A DNA stretch of 64,000 bases from an uncultured Pontibacter sp. (GCF_947499215.1 NZ_CANMNI010000003.1:124001-188000), one strand, 5' to 3'; positions 18,680 through 26,666 are shown, numbered from the stretch's first letter. Notes: generated by a model not told the origin, from the sequence alone. A program made the numbers and translations.

Positions 18680-18808
18680 TTGGGTTAGCTTCTAATTGGC
18701 TATCAATCAAATAGTAAATATGCTAGCTGCTTACGCAATTGCTATACCTATGGGTTAGGTTAGTAGGAAAGGGGGAATAGCTAATGTTTTATTAAGGTCA
18801 CTTGCTGC

Positions 18809-19087
18809 TTACTTTGTGAAAGCAGCAAAAAGCTTGAGACGTATCCTCATTAAGATCCCAGTTAACCCTTTTAAGTTAATACTGCTACTTGCTACAGATT
18901 GTGGGAGTAATTCATAAACCGAAACTTCTAACACATCAGCAATTTGGTAAATTCTTCTTACTGTTATTTCTGTTTCTCCACGTTCCAATTTGGAGTAGGC
19001 ATTCTGAGAAATATTTAATTGGAACGCCATATACTCTTGGCTATAGCCTTTTTGTGACCTGATACACCTTACAGTTGATCCTATCAT
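18809..19087 (-). CDS. XRE-family helix-turn-helix regulator next to the bacteriocin locus
   Basis: A 92-residue protein with an N-terminal HTH_XRE domain (residues 3-60: RSQKGYSQEYMAFQLNISQ, AYSKLERGETEITVRRIYQI, ADVLEVSVYELL) and a short basic, hydrophobic tail. It is divergent from the first double-glycine peptide gene. The 151-bp gap between them contains one of two copies of a conserved 38-bp element. It is therefore the best candidate to control the locus, and possibly itself. Whether it activates or represses cannot be read directly; the position of the element upstream of the -33 region favours activation. Confidence 0.85.
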   Translation of the reverse strand: MIGSTVRCIRSQKGYSQEYMAFQLNISQNAYSKLERGETEITVRRIYQIADVLEVSVYELLPQSVASSSINLKGLTGILMRIRLKLFAAFTK

Positions 19088-19130
19088 ATTTAACTTAAGA
19101 AAATTGCACTGACAAAGTAATGATTATACC

Positions 19131-19168
19131 CTAAAACCACAAGCTATAAATTAAAACTTATGGTTTTA
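19131..19168. promoter_or_regulatory. Conserved 38-bp bacteriocin-locus element, copy 1
   Basis: Inverted repeat TAAAACCACAAG (19132-19143) and CTTATGGTTTTA (19157-19168), one mismatch, 13-nt centre. It matches the element at 20215-20252 at 29 of 38 positions. Its right end lies 29 nt before the last G of a -7-like GAACTTTG (19190-19197), the same spacing as in copy 2. A TTTG at 19172-19175 may be a -33 element. Confidence 0.65.
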
Positions 19169-19238
19169 CCATTTGTTATTGTCATACATGAACTTTGTTT
19201 CAATTCCTGATAATGGGAAGCAACAAAAGTATAATTGT

Positions 19239-19418
19239 ATGAAAACATTAAACTTAGATGAAATGGTGAAAGTTCAAGGAGGAAGCACAACTGCTACAGA
19301 TTGTGGAACTGCCTTGCTGGCTGGCGCAGTGGCCGGAGGTATACTAGGAAACGGATTAGGCGCTGTAGTTGGTGTCGTTGTAGTGGGCACCAGTTCTTCT
19401 TGCTTAGATTGGTGGTAA
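19239..19418 (+). CDS. Double-glycine-leader bacteriocin-like peptide 1
   Basis: A 59-residue precursor. The leader MKTLNLDEMVKVQGG ends in Gly-Gly at 14-15, as cut by C39 peptidases. The 44-residue core starts STTATDCG, is rich in Gly/Ala/Val (LLAGAVAGGILGNGLGAVVG) and ends SSCLDWW. Two cysteines (core positions 7 and 40) bracket the hydrophobic stretch and could form one disulfide. The start at 19239 is chosen because it gives a leader parallel to the two other peptides; an upstream in-frame ATG at 19173 would add 22 unrelated residues. It has its own terminator and so is monocistronic. Antimicrobial activity is inferred, not shown. Confidence 0.8.
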   Translation: MKTLNLDEMVKVQGGSTTATDCGTALLAGAVAGGILGNGLGAVVGVVVVGTSSSCLDWW

Positions 19419-19433
19419 ACATTATAGTTTGGG

Positions 19434-19475
19434 AATTGGACGTGGCTATTACTCCGGCCACGTCCAATTTTTTTT
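19434..19475. terminator. Terminator after peptide 1
   Basis: Arms AATTGGACGTGGC (19434-19446) and GCCACGTCCAATT (19457-19469), followed by a run of eight T. It separates peptide 1 from the convergent rhomboid gene. Confidence 0.93.
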
Positions 19476-19485
19476 GAGTATGGGC

Positions 19486-20124
19486 CTACCAGTGCCTATT
19501 AAAGCCTCCGATTATAACTTGTAAGGTATGCGGGTAATACAAGTAAGTGATTATAATACCAGTCAACCCGCCATAAAAATGACCATAGTGGTCAATACTA
19601 TCTTTTTGCCTGTTTCTGGCAGCATATAGGCAAGCTCCCAAAATAATTAATAGATAGAGGAGGTTAGGTATTGGACCAAAAATAGGCAGTATTAACATGC
19701 TGTCAAGTGGGTACAGCCATGCAAATCCACACAGTGTTGCCAATGCCCCTCCCGAAGCTCCTGTAGCGCTATGCAAGAAGTCGTTCCGATACCGCAGGGT
19801 TGCACCAAGGTTACTTAGGATAATACTGAATACATACAGTAGCACTAACTGCAGACGTCCCCACTCGCTTTGTAACGCAAATTCCTTTTCAAGTTTGGAT
19901 GCAAACACCAATACCACGAGCATATTTACAGCCAAGTGTAGCCAACTATTGTGTATCAAACCGCTGGTAAAAAGTGTGTACCATCTTTGCCGGCGCCAGA
20001 TACTATAGGGGTGCAACAATAGTACAGACTTTAACTTGCCGGTGGAAAGCGAAGTAACGCTGACCATTACAGTTAGAACGATGATACCAATTGTTGCCGG
20101 CTCCTGTAAAATTTCCTGTCCCAT
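19486..20124 (-). CDS. Rhomboid-family intramembrane serine protease
   Basis: A 212-residue polytopic membrane protein with rhomboid signatures: SGLIHNSWLHLAVNM (His63 and Asn67 of the HxxxN motif), the catalytic serine in ATGASGG (Ser124), and the catalytic His in HFYGGLTG (His182, HxxGxxxG). Length fits the six-TM bacterial core. It sits inside the bacteriocin-type locus between peptide 1 and the other genes, convergent with peptide 1 and divergent from the 5-TM protein. Its upstream region holds copy 2 of the shared 38-bp element. A role in peptide maturation, signalling or self-protection is an inference from position only; rhomboids are not a standard part of such loci. Confidence 0.88.
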   Translation of the reverse strand: MGQEILQEPATIGIIVLTVMVSVTSLSTGKLKSVLLLHPYSIWRRQRWYTLFTSGLIHNSWLHLAVNMLVVLVFASKLEKEFALQSEWGRLQLVLLYVFSIILSNLGATLRYRNDFLHSATGASGGALATLCGFAWLYPLDSMLILPIFGPIPNLLYLLIILGACLYAARNRQKDSIDHYGHFYGGLTGIIITYLYYPHTLQVIIGGFNRHW

Positions 20125-20214
20125 TTAATTGGTCTAAGGGTGTCTTTAAAGATATTATGAGGAAGACAATGAGGACCTAATTGTAAGATACATTGTCAGA
20201 ATCAGGTTGATTAC

Positions 20215-20252
20215 CTAAAACCTATAGCTCTAAAATAGAGCATATGGGTTTA
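20215..20252. promoter_or_regulatory. Conserved 38-bp bacteriocin-locus element, copy 2
   Basis: It starts CTAAAACC, then AGCT and TAAA at the same offsets as copy 1, and ends TATGGGTTTA. An imperfect palindrome extends to 20253. The right end lies 29 nt before the last G of CATCTTTG (20274-20281), a -7-like box, exactly as in copy 1. There is no TTTG at the -33 position here, suggesting dependence on an activator. Confidence 0.65.
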
Positions 20253-20339
20253 GCGAGTAGGCGTACCAGAAACCATCTTTGTTTTAAATAACAACTATAG
20301 CAGACGCAAAATAATTAAAAACAAGAAGTTACAAAAGCA

Positions 20340-21020
20340 ATGGAAAAAGAAGCGATCGATATCGATAGGAGCAATAAGTTGCAAGATATTTTTAATAACA
20401 ATGCTTGGGTTACTTTCCTGCTTTGCTGCTTAGTAGGATCTATAATCCTTTATGTTCAGCAAAATTTTGTACGAACAGAAGAAGTGTATTTTAACACTTA
20501 TGGAGATCAGTTGACTCTAGAAAGGATAAGTGAGCTTATTCAGGTGCAAAAAAAATGGCATTACCTTTCTCACTTGCTTATTCCGCTCTCATACCTGTTG
20601 CAAATATCTCTTGTGGTAGTATGTGTGAGTATCGGTTTTGCACTGAATGGATTGAAAGTAGAGTTTAAAAAACTGTATGCTATTGTAACAAATGCAACGA
20701 TTGTTTTTCTGATTGGCAAAGCATTAAACTTGCTAATTCTGCTTGTGATAGGGATTAACAGGTTAGATGACGAGTTAAACTTAGATAAGTTTTCACTGCT
20801 AGGTTTGATTGGGAAATCAAATGTAGATGAGCTGTTGTGGTACCCTCTATGGCTGCTGAATATGTTTGAAATTTTATTTATGCTGCTACTTGCGGTTGGA
20901 TTGTGTTATAACTACAGTATGAATTTTAGGAAATCTATTGGGCTTGTTATATCAACTTATGGTTTAGGCCTTCTGGTTTGGATTATGTTTGTCTTATTCT
21001 TCCAGCTTACTTATAGCTAG
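20340..21020 (+). CDS. Five-TM membrane protein of unknown function in the bacteriocin locus
   Basis: A 226-residue protein with about five hydrophobic helices: WVTFLLCCLVGSIILYV (near 23-40), LLIPLSYLLQISLVVVCVS (near 78-100), ATIVFLIGKALNLLILLVIG (near 118-140), LWLLNMFEILFMLLLAVGLC (near 165-190) and YGLGLLVWIMFVLFF (near 205-222). I do not recognise the family. It precedes two peptide genes and the transporter genes in the same orientation and is preceded by copy 2 of the 38-bp element. Immunity, membrane-anchored assistance in export, or a distant relative of accessory proteins seen in other Bacteroidota peptide loci are all possible. Confidence 0.75.
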   Translation: MEKEAIDIDRSNKLQDIFNNNAWVTFLLCCLVGSIILYVQQNFVRTEEVYFNTYGDQLTLERISELIQVQKKWHYLSHLLIPLSYLLQISLVVVCVSIGFALNGLKVEFKKLYAIVTNATIVFLIGKALNLLILLVIGINRLDDELNLDKFSLLGLIGKSNVDELLWYPLWLLNMFEILFMLLLAVGLCYNYSMNFRKSIGLVISTYGLGLLVWIMFVLFFQLTYS

Positions 21021-21109
21021 AATTTTATATAAAGAAATTGATGCGCATCAGTAGAGCGATTGGCTACTGCTCTTTAAAAAGTAGCTTATTTTTAATTTCA
21101 ATAAAATCC

Positions 21110-21265
21110 ATGAGAAAATTAAACTACAATGAACTGTCCCTTATCGAAGGAGGGGAGCTGACAAAAGAGGAAATAGAAGCATTTCTTGGTGCAGCTGCAT
21201 GTGTTACAGCATTCACGAGCCCATTTAGTGCGCTTAGTTGTGCTTACTGGGTATCTACCTGGTAA
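21110..21265 (+). CDS. Double-glycine-leader bacteriocin-like peptide 2
   Basis: A 51-residue precursor. The leader MRKLNYNELSLIEGG (15 residues, Gly-Gly at 14-15) parallels peptides 1 and 3. The 36-residue core begins ELTKEEIEAFLG and ends ALSCAYWVSTW, with two cysteines (core positions 16 and 29). The start at 21110 is selected because it yields the common leader; an upstream in-frame ATG at 21041 would add 23 residues with no leader character. It follows the 5-TM gene by 89 bp and precedes peptide 3 by 37 bp. Confidence 0.78.
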   Translation: MRKLNYNELSLIEGGELTKEEIEAFLGAAACVTAFTSPFSALSCAYWVSTW

Positions 21266-21302
21266 TTAAAAAAAAATATTAAAAGATAAAAAAAACAATT
21301 AA

Positions 21303-21476
21303 ATGAAAAAGTTAAATACAATTCAACTAGAGAACTTGAATGGCGGCTCAACTGAATCTGCAATTATAGCAGGTATATCTTGTGGCCTTACTGCCCTAAC
21401 ATGGGCCACCGTAATTGGACCACTGATTTTTGGACCAACTTGCGTTGGAACAGTAATTGGTACTGTAGTAGATTAA
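21303..21476 (+). CDS. Double-glycine-leader bacteriocin-like peptide 3 (short, easily missed)
   Basis: A 57-residue precursor, short enough for gene callers to skip. The leader MKKLNTIQLENLNGG is again 15 residues with Gly-Gly at 14-15. The 42-residue core begins STESAIIAGISCG and ends VIGTVVD, is hydrophobic and Gly/Thr rich, and again has two cysteines (core positions 12 and 32). Like peptide 1 the core begins with Ser-Thr. It is followed 8 bp later by an intercistronic hairpin and then by the ABC transporter genes. Together with peptide 2 it may form a two-component activity, which is speculation. Confidence 0.78.
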   Translation: MKKLNTIQLENLNGGSTESAIIAGISCGLTALTWATVIGPLIFGPTCVGTVIGTVVD

Positions 21477-21484
21477 GTTTTATT

Positions 21485-21515
21485 TTCAGGCAAGGGCAAG
21501 ATGCCCTTGCCTGAA
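21485..21515 (+). promoter_or_regulatory. Intercistronic hairpin between peptides and transporter genes
   Basis: Arms TTCAGGCAAGGGCA (21485-21498) and TGCCCTTGCCTGAA (21502-21515) pair perfectly around a 3-nt loop. It is followed by TTAAAATTC rather than a T-run. It is likely a partial terminator or mRNA-stabilising stem that gives more peptide than transporter, as is common in bacteriocin operons. Confidence 0.7.
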
Positions 21516-21535
21516 TTAAAATTCAGAATATACCT

Positions 21536-22285
21536 ATGGAAGTAAAGCTTAATAGTGTTGGTAAATCCTTTAATAGTAAAGTAGTATTACAGGATGTCAG
21601 TTTTACGCTTAAGACTGGCAAAGCCTACGCGTTGCTAGGCAAAAACGGGGCAGGGAAATCCACTATTTTGAATTTAATAGTGCAGTTGTTGCAGCCTGAA
21701 AAAGGTAGTATTGGGTATGATGGTGTCATCTACAAGGATTTACCTACTGAATTAAAGCGAAAGGTTGGCTTTTTATCAGAACAAGGTAACATAATTGAAG
21801 ATCTAGATGCCTTAAACTATCTGAAACTAATGGCCCTCCTTTATGGTCTCACACCAGCTGAGTCTGAAGACAGGATTAACGAGCTACTTCAGTATTTCTT
21901 TGAAGACGTGCCTTATAAGAAGAGAATGGCATCTTTTTCTACTGGTATGAAGAAAAAGGTCGCACTTTGTGCTGCTTTAGTGCACAAGCCTGATTTCCTG
22001 ATTTTAGATGAACCCTTTACTGGCCTCGATCCATTCTCTGTCAAGAAAGTTATTGAGCTTATCTTACAGTACCAAAGCCCTTCAAGAACGGTTTTAATTG
22101 CTTCCCACGACCTCGCTCATTTGAGTAAGGTTATAACAGATGTGCTTGTTATAAGAGATAACAGTGTCGTGTTTGATGATACCATGGATGCATTTACAGA
22201 CCATCAAGAAGTTCAATTTGAGGACAGGTACTTCGAATACCTTCAAACTGGAAAAGAACAAAACAGTAGCTTACAATGGCTTTAA
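21536..22285 (+). CDS. ABC transporter ATP-binding protein (BcrA-like, probable self-protection)
   Basis: A 249-residue ATPase with Walker A GKNGAGKST (near 36-44), a degenerate signature STGMKKK in place of LSGGQ, Walker B FLILDEPFTGLDP, and the switch His in IASHDLAHL. The STGMK signature and length are typical of drug- and bacteriocin-immunity ATPases of the BcrA/CcmA group. It overlaps the permease gene by 10 bp and so is coupled to it. In this context it probably pumps the locus's own peptides away from the membrane, or exports a modified product; the first is favoured because a dedicated C39 exporter is also present. Confidence 0.9.
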   Translation: MEVKLNSVGKSFNSKVVLQDVSFTLKTGKAYALLGKNGAGKSTILNLIVQLLQPEKGSIGYDGVIYKDLPTELKRKVGFLSEQGNIIEDLDALNYLKLMALLYGLTPAESEDRINELLQYFFEDVPYKKRMASFSTGMKKKVALCAALVHKPDFLILDEPFTGLDPFSVKKVIELILQYQSPSRTVLIASHDLAHLSKVITDVLVIRDNSVVFDDTMDAFTDHQEVQFEDRYFEYLQTGKEQNSSLQWL

Positions 22286-23604
22286 TAGGATTACTTCTTA
22301 AGTTAAAGGCTATAGGGTTTGTTAATAAGCTAAACTTGTTATCATCCTCCGTTTACCTATTAGCTGGATTGGGGATTTTTGTGAATTCTTATATCCTTGC
22401 AGTCTCCATAGACAGCCAAGCTTCCCAGACTTCACTGGAACCGATAGTAGACATAGGTATGGTAAGTATTTATATTATCACACTATTGTCGGCCTTCTTT
22501 CCTTCTTATACCCCTATGCAGCGATTTGTAACACTGGTTTACCCAGTCTCTCATAGGACAAGGTTTATAGCAAACCTACTGTTGGACTTTATCAGTGCTA
22601 TAACACTTGTATTGTTTTTACTACTGTTCTTAACCACGCTTTTTTCTGAATATTTAGATTTTTATACAGGTCTTAGATGGCTGCTTGCTTTACTGTCGGC
22701 TTACCTATTGAAGAGGGTGTTGCTTATACTCTTTGGGCTTAAAAGGAAAAAAGGAGTATTTACAACGGTAGTTGTATTGATATTATCATTAGCAGCAGGT
22801 GTTGCGCTACTACTCTCATCCACAGTCATTATTAATGTAGCTTGTCTTTTTAGTCTTTTCGCAGCGACTTTCATCTTTGAGGAGCATTTATCCAGTGATC
22901 AGCCAGTCAAAGCCAGCAGCAGAAAAGTACTTGTTTTAAGCTTTTCAGCAGCTCTTTCTGTTTTAGTGAATAATAGAAAGATAATGCTGCCCCTGTTATT
23001 CGGCATTATTTTTAAAATATTTATTCTCTTTATCTATATATCGAAGGGCCATAGGCTGGATGGCCATGAAAAAGCGATCATGATGCCACTGTTCTTTGTA
23101 ATGGCATCACCAGTACTCATTTTTAACTATGTTTTTAACAACGCGTGGGGGTATTTTAGGGACTTGTGGTATGCAATTGAGATTTCTAATAACTCAAAAG
23201 CGACACTAGCATTATTCTACCTAAAGTTACTGGCATTCCCTATACTATTAGATGCCGCCGTTTCTTTAGCTTATTTTAACTTCCTAGAGGGCAAACTGCT
23301 ACTCCATATTGCTTATTATTTAACAAGCTTCGTTACGTTAATCGCGATAGGGCTGTACAGCTCCCTGCTATTTCCCATCTTCCTGAAAAAAAGTTTTTCA
23401 ATGGGGGCTAATACAAACATACCCATGAGTTTGCTAGCTATGCTGACTGTGGCCAGTATGTATCCTATTGTTGCTTACTTAAGCGCCATATGGGTTTATT
23501 TCTTTATGGCATTGTATATTTTAATTGCTGCATTTGCTTTAATAAGCTATCCATTCTTATACATTTCACAAAAAGAGGCTTTATTTAAGAAACTGTATTA
23601 CTAG
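22276..23604 (+). CDS. ABC transporter membrane component
   Basis: A 442-residue protein made almost entirely of hydrophobic helices, about 10-12 (for example NLLSSSVYLLAGLGIFV, FISAITLVLFLLLFLTTLF, VVVLILSLAAGVALLLSS and IWVYFFMALYILIAAFALI). I see no family motif, but it overlaps the preceding ATPase by 10 bp and is followed 15 bp later by the redoxin gene. It is therefore taken as the permease of that ATPase. Large size and lack of a periplasmic domain fit exporter-type permeases of the ABC-2 kind. Confidence 0.82.
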   Translation: MALIGLLLKLKAIGFVNKLNLLSSSVYLLAGLGIFVNSYILAVSIDSQASQTSLEPIVDIGMVSIYIITLLSAFFPSYTPMQRFVTLVYPVSHRTRFIANLLLDFISAITLVLFLLLFLTTLFSEYLDFYTGLRWLLALLSAYLLKRVLLILFGLKRKKGVFTTVVVLILSLAAGVALLLSSTVIINVACLFSLFAATFIFEEHLSSDQPVKASSRKVLVLSFSAALSVLVNNRKIMLPLLFGIIFKIFILFIYISKGHRLDGHEKAIMMPLFFVMASPVLIFNYVFNNAWGYFRDLWYAIEISNNSKATLALFYLKLLAFPILLDAAVSLAYFNFLEGKLLLHIAYYLTSFVTLIAIGLYSSLLFPIFLKKSFSMGANTNIPMSLLAMLTVASMYPIVAYLSAIWVYFFMALYILIAAFALISYPFLYISQKEALFKKLYY

Positions 23605-23619
23605 ATAATTTTACTATTC

Positions 23620-24177
23620 ATGAGAACACAAAAAATATTGAAAGTTGCTGTATCATGTGTGGTGGTGGCAGCGATTCTTATTTTAAGTACACTAATAATT
23701 CAGAAAGCCAGCATTAGAAGTTTGGCCAACGAGACACGGGAAATTCTACCTTCCTTCTTGTTTACTGATGCATTTAGTGGCCAAGCTGTTTCGTCTGATG
23801 CACTAGTAAAAGGCCAATTACCTATTGTTATCATATATTTTCATCCTGACTGTGAATACTGCAAACATGAAGCAAAAGCCTTGCAGGATAACAAGAACTT
23901 GACTAAAAATATAATATGGGTGCTGGTGAGTGCTGCAGATAAATCTAAAATACAGGAATTTGCGACTGGCTATAACCTGCATAATGAAGCTAATTTTCAT
24001 TTCTTAATGGATGATAAAGATGGTTTCTATAAGCACTTTGGCGTTTCGGGTGTGCCCAATATTTTTATTTACCAGAAAGATAAAACGCTTGTAAAACATT
24101 TCAGGGGAGAAACCAAACTATCAACAATTCTACATTTTGCCAATAGTGTAGGTGAGGATACAGACCCATCCAATTAG
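23620..24177 (+). CDS. Membrane-anchored thioredoxin-like (redoxin) protein
   Basis: A 185-residue protein with one N-terminal membrane segment (about 8-28, VAVSCVVVAAILILSTLII) and a periplasmic thioredoxin fold of the TlpA/AhpC-TSA type. The active-site pair is Cys78 and Cys81 in FHPDCEYCKHE, and the cis-Pro loop is SGVPNIFIY. Every core peptide of this locus has exactly two cysteines, so forming or resetting a disulfide in the exported peptides is the obvious role. That is an inference from gene order. Confidence 0.86.
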   Translation: MRTQKILKVAVSCVVVAAILILSTLIIQKASIRSLANETREILPSFLFTDAFSGQAVSSDALVKGQLPIVIIYFHPDCEYCKHEAKALQDNKNLTKNIIWVLVSAADKSKIQEFATGYNLHNEANFHFLMDDKDGFYKHFGVSGVPNIFIYQKDKTLVKHFRGETKLSTILHFANSVGEDTDPSN

Positions 24178-24236
24178 TGTAACACTGTACCAGCAAGATC
24201 TGGCTCAAGCCCTTATACTGCCCTCACATAACAAAT

Positions 24237-26420
24237 ATGATGACACCTTCTTTAAAATACGTCCGCCAAACCTTTAAGCGCCAGCATGATCAGAGCGACT
24301 GTGGTGTAGCTTGTCTATTAAGCATTATCAAATACCATGGAGGTAACCAGTCACTGGAGAAACTGAGGGAAGAAAGCGGCACCAGCATTAGTGGTACAAC
24401 TATGTTGGGCATCTACCAATGCGCTGAAAAGAATGGGTTGAAGGTTGATGGAGTTGAGATGGATTTTGAGCACCTGCGGCAGCAACAGACACCATGCATC
24501 TTGCATGTGACCTTAGAGGGTAGGATGCAGCATTATGTGGTGTACTATGGAGAGTGTCAGAATTCTCATCCCGGACAAAGACGTTTTTTGATAGGGGATC
24601 CTGGAAAGGGTGTAGTAGAAATGAACGAAGCGGAGCTGAGTCAAATTTGGTGTAGCAAAGCAGCATTGCTACTAGTACCTGGCACTGACTTCATTCTTCA
24701 AAAAACTGAAATGAAGAATAAATGGCAGTGGTTTAAGAACCTGATAGAAGAAGATGTAAATATACTTGTTATCACTGTTGTTCTTGGTTTAATGACTACC
24801 ATAGCTGGTTTATCTCTAGCCATATTTTCACAGAGATTGATAGATGTAATTCTTCCGGCGGGCAATATGAATCGTTTGATAGCAGGTTTAGTCATATTGC
24901 TCTTTATCTTGTTGTTAAAAAGTGGTCTCACTTATATCCGGCAGCTTTTTGTTCTGCAACAAAGCAAGGCTTTTAATGAGCGAATTACAGGCGCCTTTCT
25001 AAATTCTCTTTTTTTCTTGCCGAAGTCATTCTTTGATCATCGTAAAACTGGTGATATGACAGCTCGTCTGAATGACACGCAGCGCATACAGAAAAACATA
25101 GCTTATATTACTGGAACCGTAGTTGTGGACATGTTGGTGATCGCCATTACGGTAACTTTTCTCTTTATTTATTCTGTACCTATTGCTTTTGTGAGCATAG
25201 CATTTATTCCTATCATCGTTTTAACTGTTCTTAGGTTTATCAATCCGATTAAAAAACAGCAGCAACAAGTAATGGCCGCTTATGCCCGCACAGAAAGTAT
25301 TTATGTAGATAATATACAAGGGGTGGCTGCAATTAAGGAAAGCAACCGGGAAGGATTCTTTGCTACCGCTACACAGCAAGTGTTTGAACTGTATCAAGTA
25401 TCGGGATTCACGCTAGGCAAAATAGCAAATAAATTTATGCTGGTTTCCGAAGTGCTGGGGGTGACTATGACGGTTTCTATTTTATTTCTGGCTTCATACT
25501 TAGTGCTTGACGGGGAGCTAATGATAGGTGAAATGGTAGCGATAATATCCATGGTTGGAAGCCTCATACCCTCTGTGCATCGCTTGGCTCAGACAAATCT
25601 TCAGATACAGGAAGCGTATGTTGCGTTCGACAGAATGTACGAGTATGTATCCGTGGAACCAGAATATATAAAAGAGCAGGAGCCGGTATACGAGCTTGAA
25701 ATTTTTGACCTAAACGTACAACAACTCTCTTTTCGCTTTCCGGGTAGGAAAGCTATTTTGAAGGATATTTCATTTGCTGTGAATAAAGGCGAGGTTATTG
25801 CCATTTTAGGCGAAAGTGGATGTGGCAAAAGTACCCTTTTACAGTTGTTACAAAAATTCTATCCTGCTGAGAGCGGCCATATTTTAGTCAACAACCAAGA
25901 TGTCAGACAAATACCAACAACCGTTTGGCGATCTGCTATTGCTTCAGTGCATCAAGACATCAAAATCTTTAATGGCACCCTCTTAGAAAATGTAATGGTA
26001 GGTGGTGGCTCAGTACAAGAGTTTCATATGCTCTGTCAGCAGTATGGTTTCGACAAATACTTTTCGGAGTTGCCACAAGGCTACCTGACACTTATAGGTG
26101 AGGAGGGAATTAATTTGTCAGGCGGGCAGAAGCAACTGGTGGCTATTGCGCGGGCTTTGTTTAAACGCCCCCAGCTTTTATTGCTCGATGAAGCTACTTC
26201 AGCCATGGATCGACATACAGAACACTTTATCCTGAATTTACTACAAGTGCTGAAAGATGAGATGGCGGTAGTTATGGTGACGCATCGTATTCATACCGCT
26301 AAAACAGCCGACAGAATCTATCTGATGGAAGAGGGGCGAATAACCGATTCCGGGAGCCATGAGAAATTGGTTGCTAAAGACAATCTTTATAGCCAGTCTT
26401 TAATTGATTATACACTGTAA
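24237..26420 (+). CDS. Peptidase-containing ABC transporter (C39 type) for double-glycine peptides
   Basis: A 727-residue bacteriocin maturation and export protein. The N-terminal C39 peptidase domain (residues 10-150) has Cys22 in QSDCGVACL, His99 in MQHYVVYYG and Asp121 in LIGDPGKG; it cuts after Gly-Gly leaders. Six membrane helices lie about 175-460 (VLGLMTTIAGLSLAIFSQ, IAGLVILLFILLLKSG). The nucleotide-binding domain has Walker A GESGCGKST near 525, signature NLSGGQKQ near 628, Walker B LLLLDEATSAMD and the switch His in VTHRIH. It is the last gene of the locus and is complete. No MFP/HlyD adaptor or TolC-like partner is visible here, so the outer-membrane step must use genes elsewhere. 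Confidence 0.95.
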   Translation: MMTPSLKYVRQTFKRQHDQSDCGVACLLSIIKYHGGNQSLEKLREESGTSISGTTMLGIYQCAEKNGLKVDGVEMDFEHLRQQQTPCILHVTLEGRMQHYVVYYGECQNSHPGQRRFLIGDPGKGVVEMNEAELSQIWCSKAALLLVPGTDFILQKTEMKNKWQWFKNLIEEDVNILVITVVLGLMTTIAGLSLAIFSQRLIDVILPAGNMNRLIAGLVILLFILLLKSGLTYIRQLFVLQQSKAFNERITGAFLNSLFFLPKSFFDHRKTGDMTARLNDTQRIQKNIAYITGTVVVDMLVIAITVTFLFIYSVPIAFVSIAFIPIIVLTVLRFINPIKKQQQQVMAAYARTESIYVDNIQGVAAIKESNREGFFATATQQVFELYQVSGFTLGKIANKFMLVSEVLGVTMTVSILFLASYLVLDGELMIGEMVAIISMVGSLIPSVHRLAQTNLQIQEAYVAFDRMYEYVSVEPEYIKEQEPVYELEIFDLNVQQLSFRFPGRKAILKDISFAVNKGEVIAILGESGCGKSTLLQLLQKFYPAESGHILVNNQDVRQIPTTVWRSAIASVHQDIKIFNGTLLENVMVGGGSVQEFHMLCQQYGFDKYFSELPQGYLTLIGEEGINLSGGQKQLVAIARALFKRPQLLLLDEATSAMDRHTEHFILNLLQVLKDEMAVVMVTHRIHTAKTADRIYLMEEGRITDSGSHEKLVAKDNLYSQSLIDYTL

Positions 26421-26666
26421 AAGTGCTTTTGCTACTATGGAAGCTACTGAACCGTTCTAGTTTGCCTCACCTGAGCTTATCACTCGCTTAACTTTAAAGC
26501 CTAGTAGAATTAATTATAGGAAGAAATTGTAATTCGCAAAACAAGCATTACAATGTCCTGAAAATTGAGGAAGCTTACATTTATTAAAAGGCTTTCTAAT
26601 TAAGCGGTGTATAAACAAAGAAGCGCTAACCACTTTTAGAGTAGCTAGCGCCTGAAATTGTACTTG

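Noticed and set aside
18740-18770. Possible third copy of the 38-bp bacteriocin-locus element (TATGGGTTAGG)
   Set aside because: Only part of one half matches; the CTAAAACC and AGCT parts are missing at the right offsets.
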